Positions 26,658 through 36,158 of a DNA stretch of 64,000 nucleotides are shown piece after piece. The stretch covers positions 1,922,001 to 1,986,000 of the forward strand of contig OY760942.1 in NCBI GenBank assembly GCA_963664065.1, read 5' to 3'. Source of the stretch: JABDJL01 sp963664065. GTDB lineage: Bacteria; Pseudomonadota; Gammaproteobacteria; Xanthomonadales; SZUA-36. The position numbers and the translations under genes are program-made. Under the pieces are notes generated by a model, which saw nothing but the letters and a program-made list of their open reading frames with translations, was not told the origin of the DNA and searched no databases. Position 1 is the stretch's first letter. The number at the start of each line of letters is the position of its first letter.

Positions 26658-27920
26658 ATGTCAAACAAGCCGCTTTCAGAAACAACATTTTCCAGCCTGG
26701 GATTGTGTCCTGAAATAGCCGCAGGCGTTCAAAAAGCCGGCTTCACGCACTGCACGCCTATTCAGGAATTGACATCGCCACTGGCCCTGGAAGGAAATGA
26801 TGTGGCCGGCCAGGCACAGACCGGGACCGGAAAGACGGCGGCGTTTCTGCTGGTAATATTCCAAAGACTGCTGAAGCAGGCCAGAAAAAACCAGCAGCGC
26901 AGGCAACCACGCGCACTGGTAGTTGCTCCTACCCGTGAACTGGCCTTGCAAATTCACAAGGACGCGATGCTGCTCGGCGGAGAAACCGGGCTGAAGTTTG
27001 GACTGGCCTACGGTGGTGTGGATTACGAGAAGCAACGAAAAAAACTTCAGGAAGGAGTTGATGTCCTGATCGGTACACCTGGCCGCCTGATCGATTATTT
27101 CAAGCAGAAGGTCTACAACCTGCAGTTCATAGAAGTAGTCGTGCTCGATGAGGCAGATCACATGTTCGATCTTGGTTTTATCAAGGACATCCGGTTTCTT
27201 TTGAGACGCACTCCGGACGCAGACCGGCGCCAGGGATTAATGTTTTCGGCCACGCTGGGCTACCGGGTGATGGAACTGGCCTACGAGCATATGAATAATC
27301 CGCAAACAATCAAGGTCGAGACCGAGAAAGTCACCGTGGATAACGTTGTTCAAAGCGTGTATTACCCGGCCAATTACGAAAAACTTCCCCTGCTGATCGG
27401 TCTTTTGAGAAAGCTGGAAAAGAGCAGAATGATGGTATTTACCAATACCCGGGCAGCGGCGGACAGGGTAGGCCGAACTTTGAACGCCAATGGGCTTTCA
27501 GCCGCCGTTATTTCAGGCCGTGTTCACCAATCAAAGACGCAAAGTTTGTTGCGGCGTTTTCACGATGGCGAAATTCCCATACTTGTAGCAACTGATGTTG
27601 CTACCCGTGGCCTCCATATCCCGGATGTGACCCACATATTCAATTTCGATCTACCGCAGGACGCACCCGACTATGTCCACCGGATTGGCATGACGGTCAG
27701 GTTGGGTGCCAAGGGTGAGGCCATCAGTTTTGCCTGTGAAGACTATGCATTCCACCTGCCTGAAATAGAAGACTTCATCGGCTATTCGATTCCGATGCAG
27801 CAAACCGATCCGGAATTGCTGCCCAGAATAAAGCGTCCACCTTCCCCACCACCCGGGCCAAAGAGGGGGTCAAAAAGGCATAGGAGTAACCACAGGGGCA
27901 GGAAGCCCGGAAGGCGGTAA
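26658..27920 (+). CDS. rhlB: ATP-dependent RNA helicase RhlB, with altered motif VI
   Basis: 420-residue DEAD-box helicase. Motif I AQTGTGKT (53-60), PTREL, TPGRLID, DEAD (164-167), SAT (197-199) and ATDVATRGLHIPDV are intact, and the order trxA/rhlB plus sequence similarity throughout identify RhlB, the helicase partner of RNase E. Motif VI is odd: HRIGMTVR at 341-348 where the family has HRIGRTGR, so an arginine-finger position is methionine and a glycine is valine. A basic tail (about 391-420) resembles the RNA-binding tail of RhlB. Confidence 0.9.
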   Translation: MSNKPLSETTFSSLGLCPEIAAGVQKAGFTHCTPIQELTSPLALEGNDVAGQAQTGTGKTAAFLLVIFQRLLKQARKNQQRRQPRALVVAPTRELALQIHKDAMLLGGETGLKFGLAYGGVDYEKQRKKLQEGVDVLIGTPGRLIDYFKQKVYNLQFIEVVVLDEADHMFDLGFIKDIRFLLRRTPDADRRQGLMFSATLGYRVMELAYEHMNNPQTIKVETEKVTVDNVVQSVYYPANYEKLPLLIGLLRKLEKSRMMVFTNTRAAADRVGRTLNANGLSAAVISGRVHQSKTQSLLRRFHDGEIPILVATDVATRGLHIPDVTHIFNFDLPQDAPDYVHRIGMTVRLGAKGEAISFACEDYAFHLPEIEDFIGYSIPMQQTDPELLPRIKRPPSPPPGPKRGSKRHRSNHRGRKPGRR

Positions 27921-27930
27921 AATCAGCGGC

Positions 27931-28617
27931 ATGATTCGTTTCGAACAGGTCAGCAAGCGCTATCCGGGCGGACTGACGGCATTGTCAGAAGTCAATTTCC
28001 GGGTCGAGCCGGGAAGCATGGTGTTTCTGACCGGGCATTCAGGTGCCGGGAAAAGTACGCTGTTAAGACTCATTATGATGCTGGAACGTGCAACGCGCGG
28101 ACAGGTCGTGGTGATGGGGCGAAACCTCAGCAAGACACCCGACAAGAATGCACCATTGGTCCGGCAACAGATTGGAATGATCTTTCAGGACCACAAACTG
28201 CTGAACGATAAGACCGTTTCCGACAACGTGGCGCTGCCGTTGATGATAGCGGGCTTGAAGTATTCAGATATTCGAAAGCGGGTTCGTGCGGCGCTCGACA
28301 AGGTTGGATTACTGGATAGAGGAAAGGCCTGGCCGTTGGCCCTTTCGGGTGGGGAACAGCAACGCGTTGGCATTGCCCGGGCAATCGTTTCCATGCCTCC
28401 GCTGTTATTGGCTGATGAACCGACGGGGAACCTGGATCCCGAGCTTTCTGAAGAATTATTCGGCTTGTTTCGAGAAGTCTCCATGCAGGGTGTGACCGTA
28501 CTGATCGCCAGTCATGACCTGGCACTGGTACGCAAGATGGGTCAGCGCGTACTGGTACTGTCGAAAGGCCGCCTGATCGATGATATTCCGGCTAATGCGA
28601 TTCGGGGAAACCTTTGA
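27931..28617 (+). CDS. ftsE: Cell division ATP-binding protein FtsE
   Basis: 228-residue ABC ATPase. Walker A GHSGAGKST (35-43), signature LSGGEQQR and Walker B LLLADEPTGNLD are all complete. With FtsX it forms the division-site complex that activates periplasmic murein hydrolases through EnvC; an envC gene is also in this window at 51725-52897. It overlaps ftsX by four bases and follows rhlB after ten. Confidence 0.96.
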   Translation: MIRFEQVSKRYPGGLTALSEVNFRVEPGSMVFLTGHSGAGKSTLLRLIMMLERATRGQVVVMGRNLSKTPDKNAPLVRQQIGMIFQDHKLLNDKTVSDNVALPLMIAGLKYSDIRKRVRAALDKVGLLDRGKAWPLALSGGEQQRVGIARAIVSMPPLLLADEPTGNLDPELSEELFGLFREVSMQGVTVLIASHDLALVRKMGQRVLVLSKGRLIDDIPANAIRGNL

Positions 28618-29588
28618 CAGGCCCCGCAAACACCAGGCGCCGGGTCAGGTCCTGGAGCCGCAGGCATAGCTATAGCTTTTTCTCAAGCCTTGGAGCGTTG
28701 CTGAAGCATCGTATCGGCACACTGATGACAGTGTTGGTACTCGGTATTGCCATACTTCTTCCGCTTGGACTTTATGTCACCCTGATCAACCTCGATCGCC
28801 TGGACCTGCAACAGGACGAGTGGGGTGCCATTACCGTATTTATTACTCCCGGGACAGCAGAACCAGAAATCCTGGCTCTTTCGAGGCTGATTGAAACCCG
28901 GCTGGATGTGTCAGCCATAGAGTTAGTGTCTCCGGAACAGGGGATGGCTGAGTTCCGGGAAAATTCCGGATTTGGACAGTCTTTGGAAATGCTGGAGGAA
29001 AACCCCTTGCCATGGGTGTTGATGGTCAGTCCGGTTGTGCAAGGGGATGATGAAAATAGTGTGCAGATGCGACTCAGTGGCCTGATGAATTTCCTTAACG
29101 ACAGGGAAGAAGTGCAGTCCGTTCAATTTGACCATAAGTGGTTACAGCGCCTTGGGCGTCTGCTTGAACTGGGCCATGCAACAGTAACTGTACTGGCTGT
29201 ATTGTTTGGACTGGCAGTTATCGTGGTGGTTGCCAATACGATTCGCCTTGATGTGGCTGCGCGATCGGAGGAAATTGAAATTCTTGCCCTGGTCGGAGCA
29301 GGAAACAGTTTTATCCGGCAACCGTTCCTTTATTCAGGGTTCTGGTACGGCCTGATGGGGGGGGCATTAGCAGCCGGTTTGATGAAGTTGTGCCTATTTT
29401 ACCTCGATGCCCCGCTGGCAAGATTGCTCGATGCCTATGGTCATGGATTCAGCTTGTACGGTTTGGGGGTCAGCGACATAGCAACTCTGATTATTGCCAG
29501 CGGCTTGCTGGGGATGCTGGGTGCGTGGGTATCGGTACAGAGATATCTGAAAATGCTGGTCGTGGGCGGCAGCCTGGGGCGTCGTTAG
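28614..29588 (+). CDS. ftsX: Cell division protein FtsX
   Basis: 324-residue membrane partner of FtsE. A basic cytoplasmic N-terminus is followed by a first transmembrane helix (TLMTVLVLGIAILLPLGLYV), a large periplasmic loop (about 57-180) that contacts EnvC, and three more helices including VLAVLFGLAVIVVVANTIRLDV. The NTIRLDVAARSEEIEI coupling segment is conserved. GTG/ATG context overlaps the ftsE stop (ATGA), so translation is coupled. Confidence 0.95.
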   Translation: MTGPANTRRRVRSWSRRHSYSFFSSLGALLKHRIGTLMTVLVLGIAILLPLGLYVTLINLDRLDLQQDEWGAITVFITPGTAEPEILALSRLIETRLDVSAIELVSPEQGMAEFRENSGFGQSLEMLEENPLPWVLMVSPVVQGDDENSVQMRLSGLMNFLNDREEVQSVQFDHKWLQRLGRLLELGHATVTVLAVLFGLAVIVVVANTIRLDVAARSEEIEILALVGAGNSFIRQPFLYSGFWYGLMGGALAAGLMKLCLFYLDAPLARLLDAYGHGFSLYGLGVSDIATLIIASGLLGMLGAWVSVQRYLKMLVVGGSLGRR

Positions 29589-29750
29589 TCGAAAGCACTC
29601 ATGGTCGGTTACCTACTGATATAGAGGATTATTGCCATTGAACGACCACCAGCCCAGGCGGTCCAATCTTGTAGTGAAAAATTATCAATCACAATCGGTT
29701 TGTCGGAGCCGGAACGGTCGGGTTCTTGGGACATGATTTGGGGCTTTGAA

Positions 29751-29780
29751 TTTAAAAAAATGGCCCAATACTGCTATAAT
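29751..29780 (+). promoter_or_regulatory. Candidate rpoH promoter
   Basis: A perfect TATAAT (29775-29780) lies 18 bases after TTTAAA (29751-29756). It is 26 bases before the rpoH start, giving a short leader. A housekeeping sigma-70 promoter is suggested; I could not recognise a sigma-E site with confidence. Confidence 0.45.
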
Positions 29781-29805
29781 AGGCCGCTTGCATGAAGGAG
29801 TTTCA

Positions 29806-30669
29806 ATGAGCAAAGCACTGGTACCAAGCCACTTGCTGGTCCCGGCCGGCACCGGAAGCCTGGATGCGTATATTCAGGAAGTTAACAAGATTCCGATGCT
29901 GACGCTGGAAGAGGAACAGGACCTGGCCAATCGATACCGGGATCACGATGATCTCGAGGCGGCCCGGCGCCTGGTACTTGCACACCTGCGTTTCGTGGTT
30001 CATGTCGCGAAAGGTTATTCGGGCTATGGCCTGCAGCTCGGCGACCTGGTCCAGGAAGGCAATATCGGCTTGATGAAAGCGGTCAAGCGTTTTGATCCTG
30101 ATCGCGAGGTTCGCCTGGTGTCATTTGCTGTTCACTGGATTCGTGCTGAAATGCATGAATTCATCCTGCGTAACTGGCGTATCGTCAAGGTTGCCACCAC
30201 CAAGGCTCAGCGTAAATTGTTTTTCAATCTGCGCAAAAACAAGAAACGGCTTGGCTGGTTGAACCAGGAGGAAGTAAACACCGTTGCTGAAAAATTGGGC
30301 GTGAAGCCTGAAGTAGTGGTGGAGATGGAGTCACGGCTGTCCGGTCAGGATATCGGTTTCGATATGTCTGCAGATTCAGACGATGACGATAAACCAAGAG
30401 TTGCACCTGCTGCTTTTCTTGAAAGCATAAGCGAAACACCTGAAGCAACTGCGGAAGCGGATGATCTCAAATCTCAAAGCCTGTCGCTGCTGTATAACGG
30501 CCTGGATCAACTGGATGATCGAAGCCGGGATATCATCAACAGCCGTTGGTTGACCGATGACAAGGCTACGCTTCAAACGCTGGCTGACCGCTACGATGTA
30601 TCCGCCGAAAGGATCAGACAACTTGAAGTTAACGCAATGAACAAGATGAAGGCCAGTCTCAGCGCTTGA
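29806..30669 (+). CDS. rpoH: RNA polymerase heat-shock sigma factor
   Basis: 287 residues from ATG 29806, which has AAGGAG six bases upstream. Sigma-32 family: region 2 contains GLQLGDLVQEGNIGLMKAVKRFDP and the RLVSFAVHWIRAEMHEFI helix; the RpoH-specific box QRKLFFNLR follows; region 4 has TLQTLADRYDVSAERIRQLE. It directs transcription of chaperone and protease genes. Downstream of ftsEX, as in E. coli, with its own promoter and terminator. Confidence 0.96.
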   Translation: MSKALVPSHLLVPAGTGSLDAYIQEVNKIPMLTLEEEQDLANRYRDHDDLEAARRLVLAHLRFVVHVAKGYSGYGLQLGDLVQEGNIGLMKAVKRFDPDREVRLVSFAVHWIRAEMHEFILRNWRIVKVATTKAQRKLFFNLRKNKKRLGWLNQEEVNTVAEKLGVKPEVVVEMESRLSGQDIGFDMSADSDDDDKPRVAPAAFLESISETPEATAEADDLKSQSLSLLYNGLDQLDDRSRDIINSRWLTDDKATLQTLADRYDVSAERIRQLEVNAMNKMKASLSA

Positions 30670-30693
30670 GCTTTCGACCAGATTTAATTATCG

Positions 30694-30720
30694 AACGGCC
30701 TCTGTTGAAGAGGCCGTTTT
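30694..30720 (+). terminator. Intrinsic terminator of rpoH
   Basis: AACGGCCTC pairs perfectly with GAGGCCGTT around a 7-base loop, followed by TTTT then CGTTT. It starts 25 bases after the rpoH stop and isolates rpoH from the accessory genes downstream. Confidence 0.88.
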
Positions 30721-30790
30721 CGTTTGAAGCCAGCAAATTAAGCCAATTATCCCGCTCTCAGAATAATCTAAGCGATAAAGGGAGGTCATT

Positions 30791-31813
30791 GTGACACTGC
30801 TTAACAACATTAAGGCCGCGGCCCGGAAACTTCCGCTAATACGGGAACTCGTTGAAGAGCGTGACAGACTACGAGCAGAAATCGAAACAAAAAGCCTTGA
30901 ATGTGAGCACTTAAGGGAAGCCAGTCGTGCGTCTCTCGAAGAGTTGAATGAAAACAAGAGAAATCAGGGCTTCGTGCCACCGGGTCATTTCTACTCGCCG
31001 GTGCCTTGCTTTGATGAAATCAGGAAAAACGCCGCTAAAACTTTCGAAGGCCAAACCACGGATGTTCCGGGCGTCGAATTCAACACAACTGCACAATTGA
31101 CACTCCTGCACCATTGTCTGCCTTTTTACTCAGAAATGCCGTTTAGCACTGAAAAGAAAGACGGCCTGCGCTACTACTATAACAATCCTGCTTATTCATA
31201 TTCGGATGCAATACTTTTGCACTGCATGATCCGGCACCTCGAACCGCGGCGGATCGTCGAAGTAGGTTCTGGATATTCATCCTGCATGATTCTGGATACA
31301 AATGAACTGTATTTCGATGGCAAAATTGAGACGACCTTTATCGAACCTTACCCTGATCTGCTTTATTCATTGTTGAAGGACTCGGACCGGGAAAACATCA
31401 AGCTTATTCCGAGTCGCTTACAGGAAGTAGACGCTAGCGAATTCTCTGCTTTACAGGCCAATGATGTCCTTTTTATCGATTCCACTCACGTCAGCAAGAT
31501 CGACAGTGACGTTAACAGGATATTATTTGACATACTTCCGATACTTGCTCCGGGGGTTTGTGTCCATTTCCATGACATATTCTTTCCATTTGAATATCCA
31601 AAAAAATGGCTGTTAGAGGGCAGGGCATGGAACGAAGCGTACTTGTTGAGGGCATTCTTACAGTACAACCGTGAATTCTCTATTATATTGATGAACACCT
31701 ACATGGATCAGTTCCACAGGGAATTTTTTGACACAAATATGCCGCTTTGCCTGGAAAACCCGGGTGGCAGTATTTGGCTAAGAAAGGGTAAAGCTGACAA
31801 CGGCAGTTTGTAA
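30791..31813 (+). CDS. Class I SAM-dependent methyltransferase-like protein
   Basis: 340 residues. The first 55 residues are highly charged and heptad-like (a short coiled coil). A Methyltransf_24-type Rossmann core follows: VEVGSGYSS (motif I), TFIEPYPDLL (acidic end of strand 2) and DVLFIDSTHVSK (motif IV region). Such proteins often sit in glycan or natural-product loci, but the target here is unknown. It starts with GTG 30791 after GGAGG. It and the next gene are inserted between rpoH and gcvP and look accessory. Confidence 0.7.
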   Translation: MTLLNNIKAAARKLPLIRELVEERDRLRAEIETKSLECEHLREASRASLEELNENKRNQGFVPPGHFYSPVPCFDEIRKNAAKTFEGQTTDVPGVEFNTTAQLTLLHHCLPFYSEMPFSTEKKDGLRYYYNNPAYSYSDAILLHCMIRHLEPRRIVEVGSGYSSCMILDTNELYFDGKIETTFIEPYPDLLYSLLKDSDRENIKLIPSRLQEVDASEFSALQANDVLFIDSTHVSKIDSDVNRILFDILPILAPGVCVHFHDIFFPFEYPKKWLLEGRAWNEAYLLRAFLQYNREFSIILMNTYMDQFHREFFDTNMPLCLENPGGSIWLRKGKADNGSL

Positions 31814-31829
31814 CTGGCAGGAAGCAAAT

Positions 31830-32252
31830 ATGGCTGAATTAAAAACCAGGGCAAATGACGCAGATGTATCTGGGTTCCTGAATTCTGTTGAAGAAGAACA
31901 ACAAAGGGGAGACTGCATTCGATTGCTCGAAATGATGAGCGAAGTTACCGGAAGAGCGCCAAAAATGTGGGGTACAAGTATTGTAGGTTTTGGCACTTAT
32001 CACTATATCTATGCCAGTGGCCGCGAGGGCGACTGGCCAATAATTGGCTTCTCACCAAGAAAGCAGAATATTTCGATTTACATCATGTCCGGCTTTGGCA
32101 GCTACGATTCCCTATTGAAAAAGCTCGGCCCGCACAAAATCGGAAAATCATGTCTTTACGTCAAAAAACTGGCAGATATCGAGACGGATGTTTTGCGCGA
32201 GCTAGCCGGTTCTTCGGTGGCTTATATGCGGCAAAACTACGAATGTAGCTGA
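31830..32252 (+). CDS. DUF1801 domain protein
   Basis: 140 residues with the DUF1801 (YdhG-like) pattern: a helical N-terminus, MWGTSIVGFGTYHYIYASGREGDWPIIGFSPRK in the middle and an I-G-K-S-C-L-Y-V-K-K-L-A-D-I-E end. No catalytic role is established for this family. It lies 16 bases after the methyltransferase gene, probably in one transcript, and converges with gcvP. Confidence 0.78.
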   Translation: MAELKTRANDADVSGFLNSVEEEQQRGDCIRLLEMMSEVTGRAPKMWGTSIVGFGTYHYIYASGREGDWPIIGFSPRKQNISIYIMSGFGSYDSLLKKLGPHKIGKSCLYVKKLADIETDVLRELAGSSVAYMRQNYECS

Positions 32253-32264
32253 AACAGGTTAATC

Positions 32265-35183
32265 TCAAGCCTCTGCTTCCTCTTCCATCCAGGTTTCGAT
32301 TGGAGGACAGGCGCAAAACAGGTTGCAATCGCCGTAAACGTTATCCACACGACTGACATGCGGCCAGAATTTGCCTTGCCAGGTGCTCTTATCTGGAAAC
32401 GCCGCCGTTTCGCGGGAATAGGGATGGTTCCAATCCCCGACCAGGTCTCGTGCGTTATGGGGAGCGTTCTTAAGTGGATTGTCTTCGGCATCCATGCCCC
32501 CCTCTTCAATTTCGCGAATTTCTCTGCGGATCGCCAACATTGCATCGCAGAAGCGGTCGATTTCGGTCATAGGTTCGCTTTCTGTGGGTTCGATCATCAG
32601 GGTTCCTGGTACTGGAAAACTCATGGTTGGTGAATGGAAACCAAAGTCAATTAACCGTTTGGCCACATCCTCCTCACTGATGCCGCAACTTTGCTTGAAC
32701 GGCCGCAAATCGACAATGCACTCATGTGCTACCCGCCCGTTACGGCCCGTGTAGAGAACCGGGAAAGAATCGGACAGGCGTACGGCAATGTAATTGGCGC
32801 TCAGGATGGCGATTTGCGTCGCCTTTTTCATCCCCTCTTGTCCCATCATCGTAATGTAAGCCCAGGAAATCGGCAAAATACCTGCGCTGCCCCAAGGGGC
32901 TGCTGCCACGGCACCGTTTGCAGCGTGTACTGCGTCAATGTTCACCACTGAATGTCCCGGCATAAATGGTGCCAGGTGCTTACCAACACACAGGGGGCCG
33001 ACCCCGGGTCCACCGCCACCGTGGGGGATACAGAAAGTCTTGTGCAGATTGAGGTGCGACACATCGGCGCCGAATTTGCCGGGAGCAGCACAACCAACCA
33101 GCGCATTCAGGTTGGCCCCATCGAGGTAGACCTGGGCGCCATGCAGGTGAACAATTTCACAAATTTCGCGAATTTGTTGTTCGTAAACACCGTGCGTCGA
33201 AGGGTAGGTGATCATCAGGGCGGACAATGTGTCCGAGTGTTGGTTCGACTTTTTCTCGAGATCAGCCAGATCGACGTTACCGTTCACATCGCAGGCAACT
33301 ACCACGATCTTCATGCCGGTCATATGTGCGCTGGCCGGGTTGGTACCGTGCGCTGACGATGGAATCAGGCAAATATTTCGATGGGTATCACCTCTTGATG
33401 CGTGGTAATCACGAATAGCAATCAAACCGGCGTATTCGCCCTGGGAGCCGGCATTAGGCTGGAGACTGACGGCGTCATAACCCGTGCAGGCCTTGAGCAT
33501 ATCTTCCAGTTCCGTGAACAGTTGCCGGTAGCCCTCAACCTGGTTAGCAGGAGCAAACGGATGCATGTCTGCAAACTCTGGCCAGCTGACCGGAATCATT
33601 TCACTCGTGGCGTTCAGCTTCATGGTGCACGAGCCCAATGAAATCATCGCATGCGACAATGACAGGTCCCGGTTTTCCAGGCGCTTGAGGTAGCGTAGCA
33701 TTTCAGTTTCGGAATGGTGCACATTGAAAATCGGGTGTTGCATAAACGAAGATTTTCTATGCAGCGAAACCGGAATCCGGCTGAAGTCAGCTGCCATTTC
33801 CCGGTCCAATTTTTCAATATCCGGAATATCCTGGCCACCTGAAAATGCCGACCATATCACTTCAATATGCTTGCGTGTGCTTTTTTCGTTTACGCTGAAT
33901 CCAATCCTGGAATTATCAACCAGCCGGAGATTGATACCTTCCGATTGTGCACGGGCGATGATTTCATCCGCTTCTTGATTTACCGAAAAAGTCAGTGTAT
34001 CGAAGCACGCATCGTACTCGGCGACAAAGCCCAGGATGTCAAGGCCGGCAGCCGCGAGGCAGGTAAGCCTGTGTACCCTGTCGGCAATTCGTTGCAGTCC
34101 CGAAGGGCCGTGATAGACACAATACATGCTTGCCATAACTGCCAGCAGGGCCTGGGAGGTACATATGTTGCTGGTGGCTTTGTCCCTGCGGATATGTTGT
34201 TCGCGGGTCTGTAATGCCATTCTTAGGGCCGGGAGTCCATGACGGTCCGCTGACACCCCAATAATCCTGCCAGGTAAACTACGCTTGAATTCGTCACGTG
34301 TGGCGAAATAGGCGGCATGAGGTCCGCCATATCCCATGGGCACCCCAAATCGTTGCGCCGAACCAAGGACGATATCGGCGTCCAACTCTCCGGGTGGTAC
34401 CAGTTTTACCAGGCTCAACAGGTCTGCCGCTACCGCGACAAGGGCATTTTGCCCGTGCGCCTGCTCAATAATAGGAGCCAAATCCCTTACCGAACCATCA
34501 CAGCCGGGGTACTGGATGATTAAACCGAAACATTCGCCCCTGTCGAGCTCTTCCGCCACATTTCCGATCACCGGTTCAAAGCCGAAAAACCGTGCGCGAG
34601 TTTTGATTACGTCAATGGTTTGAGGTAAACAGGTTTCATCAACAATAAATCGCTTACTTTTGTTTTTTCTGTTGATGCGTTTCAGTTGTGCCATCGCTTC
34701 AGCAGCCGCAGAGGCTTCATCCAGCAGAGAAGCATTGGAAAGTTCCATACCTGTAAGGTCACAGATCATATGTTGGAAATTCAACAACCCCTCAAGCCGT
34801 CCCTGGGAAATTTCGGCCTGGTAAGGCGTATATGCGGTATACCAGCCTGGATTCTCCAACACGTTTCGGAGAATCACGGCGGGGGTAGAGGTTTCATGGT
34901 AGCCAAGACCGATCATGTTGTGCATCAGCCGGTTACGGCTCGCAATTCGCTTCAATACCTGCAGGGTTTCCCTTTCGCTGAGTGCCGGTGCCAGGTCAAG
35001 TGGTCTGCTGTCCAGAATGGAGGCGGGCAGGGTGCTCTCAACCAGTTCATCGAGAGAGGCTGAGCCGATGGATTTGAGCATGTGAGCAGTTTCCTGCTCA
35101 TCGGGGCCAATATGCCTGCGAATAAATTCACCGTGGTCTTCGAGCACACCCAGCGGCGTGCTTTCAAGTTGCTCATCGCTCAT
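32265..35183 (-). CDS. gcvP: Glycine dehydrogenase (decarboxylating), single-chain
   Basis: 972 residues, the fused P-protein of the glycine cleavage system. It decarboxylates glycine and passes the aminomethyl group to the lipoyl H-protein. The N-terminal half contains MIGLGYHETSTPAVILRN; the C-terminal half carries the pyridoxal phosphate lysine, Lys715, in LNLHKTFCIPHGGGGPG. gcvT and gcvH are not in this window, so the complex depends on genes elsewhere. It follows ctaB in the same direction after about 70 bases. Confidence 0.96.
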   Translation of the reverse strand: MSDEQLESTPLGVLEDHGEFIRRHIGPDEQETAHMLKSIGSASLDELVESTLPASILDSRPLDLAPALSERETLQVLKRIASRNRLMHNMIGLGYHETSTPAVILRNVLENPGWYTAYTPYQAEISQGRLEGLLNFQHMICDLTGMELSNASLLDEASAAAEAMAQLKRINRKNKSKRFIVDETCLPQTIDVIKTRARFFGFEPVIGNVAEELDRGECFGLIIQYPGCDGSVRDLAPIIEQAHGQNALVAVAADLLSLVKLVPPGELDADIVLGSAQRFGVPMGYGGPHAAYFATRDEFKRSLPGRIIGVSADRHGLPALRMALQTREQHIRRDKATSNICTSQALLAVMASMYCVYHGPSGLQRIADRVHRLTCLAAAGLDILGFVAEYDACFDTLTFSVNQEADEIIARAQSEGINLRLVDNSRIGFSVNEKSTRKHIEVIWSAFSGGQDIPDIEKLDREMAADFSRIPVSLHRKSSFMQHPIFNVHHSETEMLRYLKRLENRDLSLSHAMISLGSCTMKLNATSEMIPVSWPEFADMHPFAPANQVEGYRQLFTELEDMLKACTGYDAVSLQPNAGSQGEYAGLIAIRDYHASRGDTHRNICLIPSSAHGTNPASAHMTGMKIVVVACDVNGNVDLADLEKKSNQHSDTLSALMITYPSTHGVYEQQIREICEIVHLHGAQVYLDGANLNALVGCAAPGKFGADVSHLNLHKTFCIPHGGGGPGVGPLCVGKHLAPFMPGHSVVNIDAVHAANGAVAAAPWGSAGILPISWAYITMMGQEGMKKATQIAILSANYIAVRLSDSFPVLYTGRNGRVAHECIVDLRPFKQSCGISEEDVAKRLIDFGFHSPTMSFPVPGTLMIEPTESEPMTEIDRFCDAMLAIRREIREIEEGGMDAEDNPLKNAPHNARDLVGDWNHPYSRETAAFPDKSTWQGKFWPHVSRVDNVYGDCNLFCACPPIETWMEEEAEA

Positions 35184-35255
35184 GAGTCGTTCCCGTTGCT
35201 GGTAAGGCTGGTGGTCTGACGAAAGGCGGATATTTTATCCCATACCCGGCCGGGT

Positions 35256-36152
35256 TTAGCACTGAAAAGTGGTTAACAAGACAAAGTAATGGTCAATCAG
35301 TAAAAACGCAAATAACACCATCAGGTAGGTTATAGAATATCCGAATGTCTGCATGGGCAGTTTCGGATCTCTACTGCGCAGCAGGCGCAGCGCATACCAC
35401 AAAAACCCGGCATTAAGAACCGAGACGCCAGCCAGGTACAACAAGCCACTCATGCCTGTGAGGTAGGGAAGGGTAGTGACGATTACCAGCAGAATCGTGT
35501 AAAACAAAATTTGCCAGCGTGTGAAATTGAGACCATGGGTGACCGGCAGCATAGGGATATCAACCGCCTTGTAGTCTTCCCTACGGTGCATGGCCAAAGC
35601 CCAGAAGTGCGGCGGCGTCCATACAAAAATGATCAAAAACAGCAACATGGCATTAGGGTCAACTATTCCTGTTACGGCCGTCCAGCCCAGTAATGGCGGG
35701 GCCGCGCCTGCCGCGCCTCCGATCACTATATTTTGTGGTGTGGCCCGTTTCAGCCAAACGGTATAGAGAATGGCGTAACCGATCAAAGAAAGAAACGTGA
35801 GGACTGCGGTCAATACATTGACCCATAACAAAAGCACGAGCATGGAAACTGTGCATAGCAGCAGGGAGAACATTAGAACCTGCTTGTCGTTCAATTGTCC
35901 CAGCGGCAATGGCCTGTCGCGAGTGCGGGTCATAATCGCATCAATGCGCTGATCCAGCAGGTGATTTATGGCCGCAGCCGAAGCGGCAGCCAAGCCGATC
36001 CCTGCAGTTCCTGCCATCAAAGCGGACAATGGGGGCCATCCGGGCACACTTAAAAACATGCCAACCACCGCCGTAAAGATGATCAGCGATACTACTCTCG
36101 GTTTGCATAATTCGAGGTATTGAAGGGCCTTGTTGGAGTCAATCGCCGTCAT
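35256..36152 (-). CDS. ctaB: Protoheme IX farnesyltransferase
   Basis: 298-residue UbiA-family membrane prenyltransferase that makes heme O from heme B. The first aspartate-rich motif is NHLLDQRIDAIMTRTRDRPLP, and the second is the HRREDYKAVDIPML segment; about eight hydrophobic helices are visible. It lies directly after ctaA, the next enzyme, in the oxidase cluster. Equivalent to cyoE of E. coli. Confidence 0.95.
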   Translation of the reverse strand: MTAIDSNKALQYLELCKPRVVSLIIFTAVVGMFLSVPGWPPLSALMAGTAGIGLAAASAAAINHLLDQRIDAIMTRTRDRPLPLGQLNDKQVLMFSLLLCTVSMLVLLLWVNVLTAVLTFLSLIGYAILYTVWLKRATPQNIVIGGAAGAAPPLLGWTAVTGIVDPNAMLLFLIIFVWTPPHFWALAMHRREDYKAVDIPMLPVTHGLNFTRWQILFYTILLVIVTTLPYLTGMSGLLYLAGVSVLNAGFLWYALRLLRSRDPKLPMQTFGYSITYLMVLFAFLLIDHYFVLLTTFQC

Positions 36153-36158
36153 TCCGGT

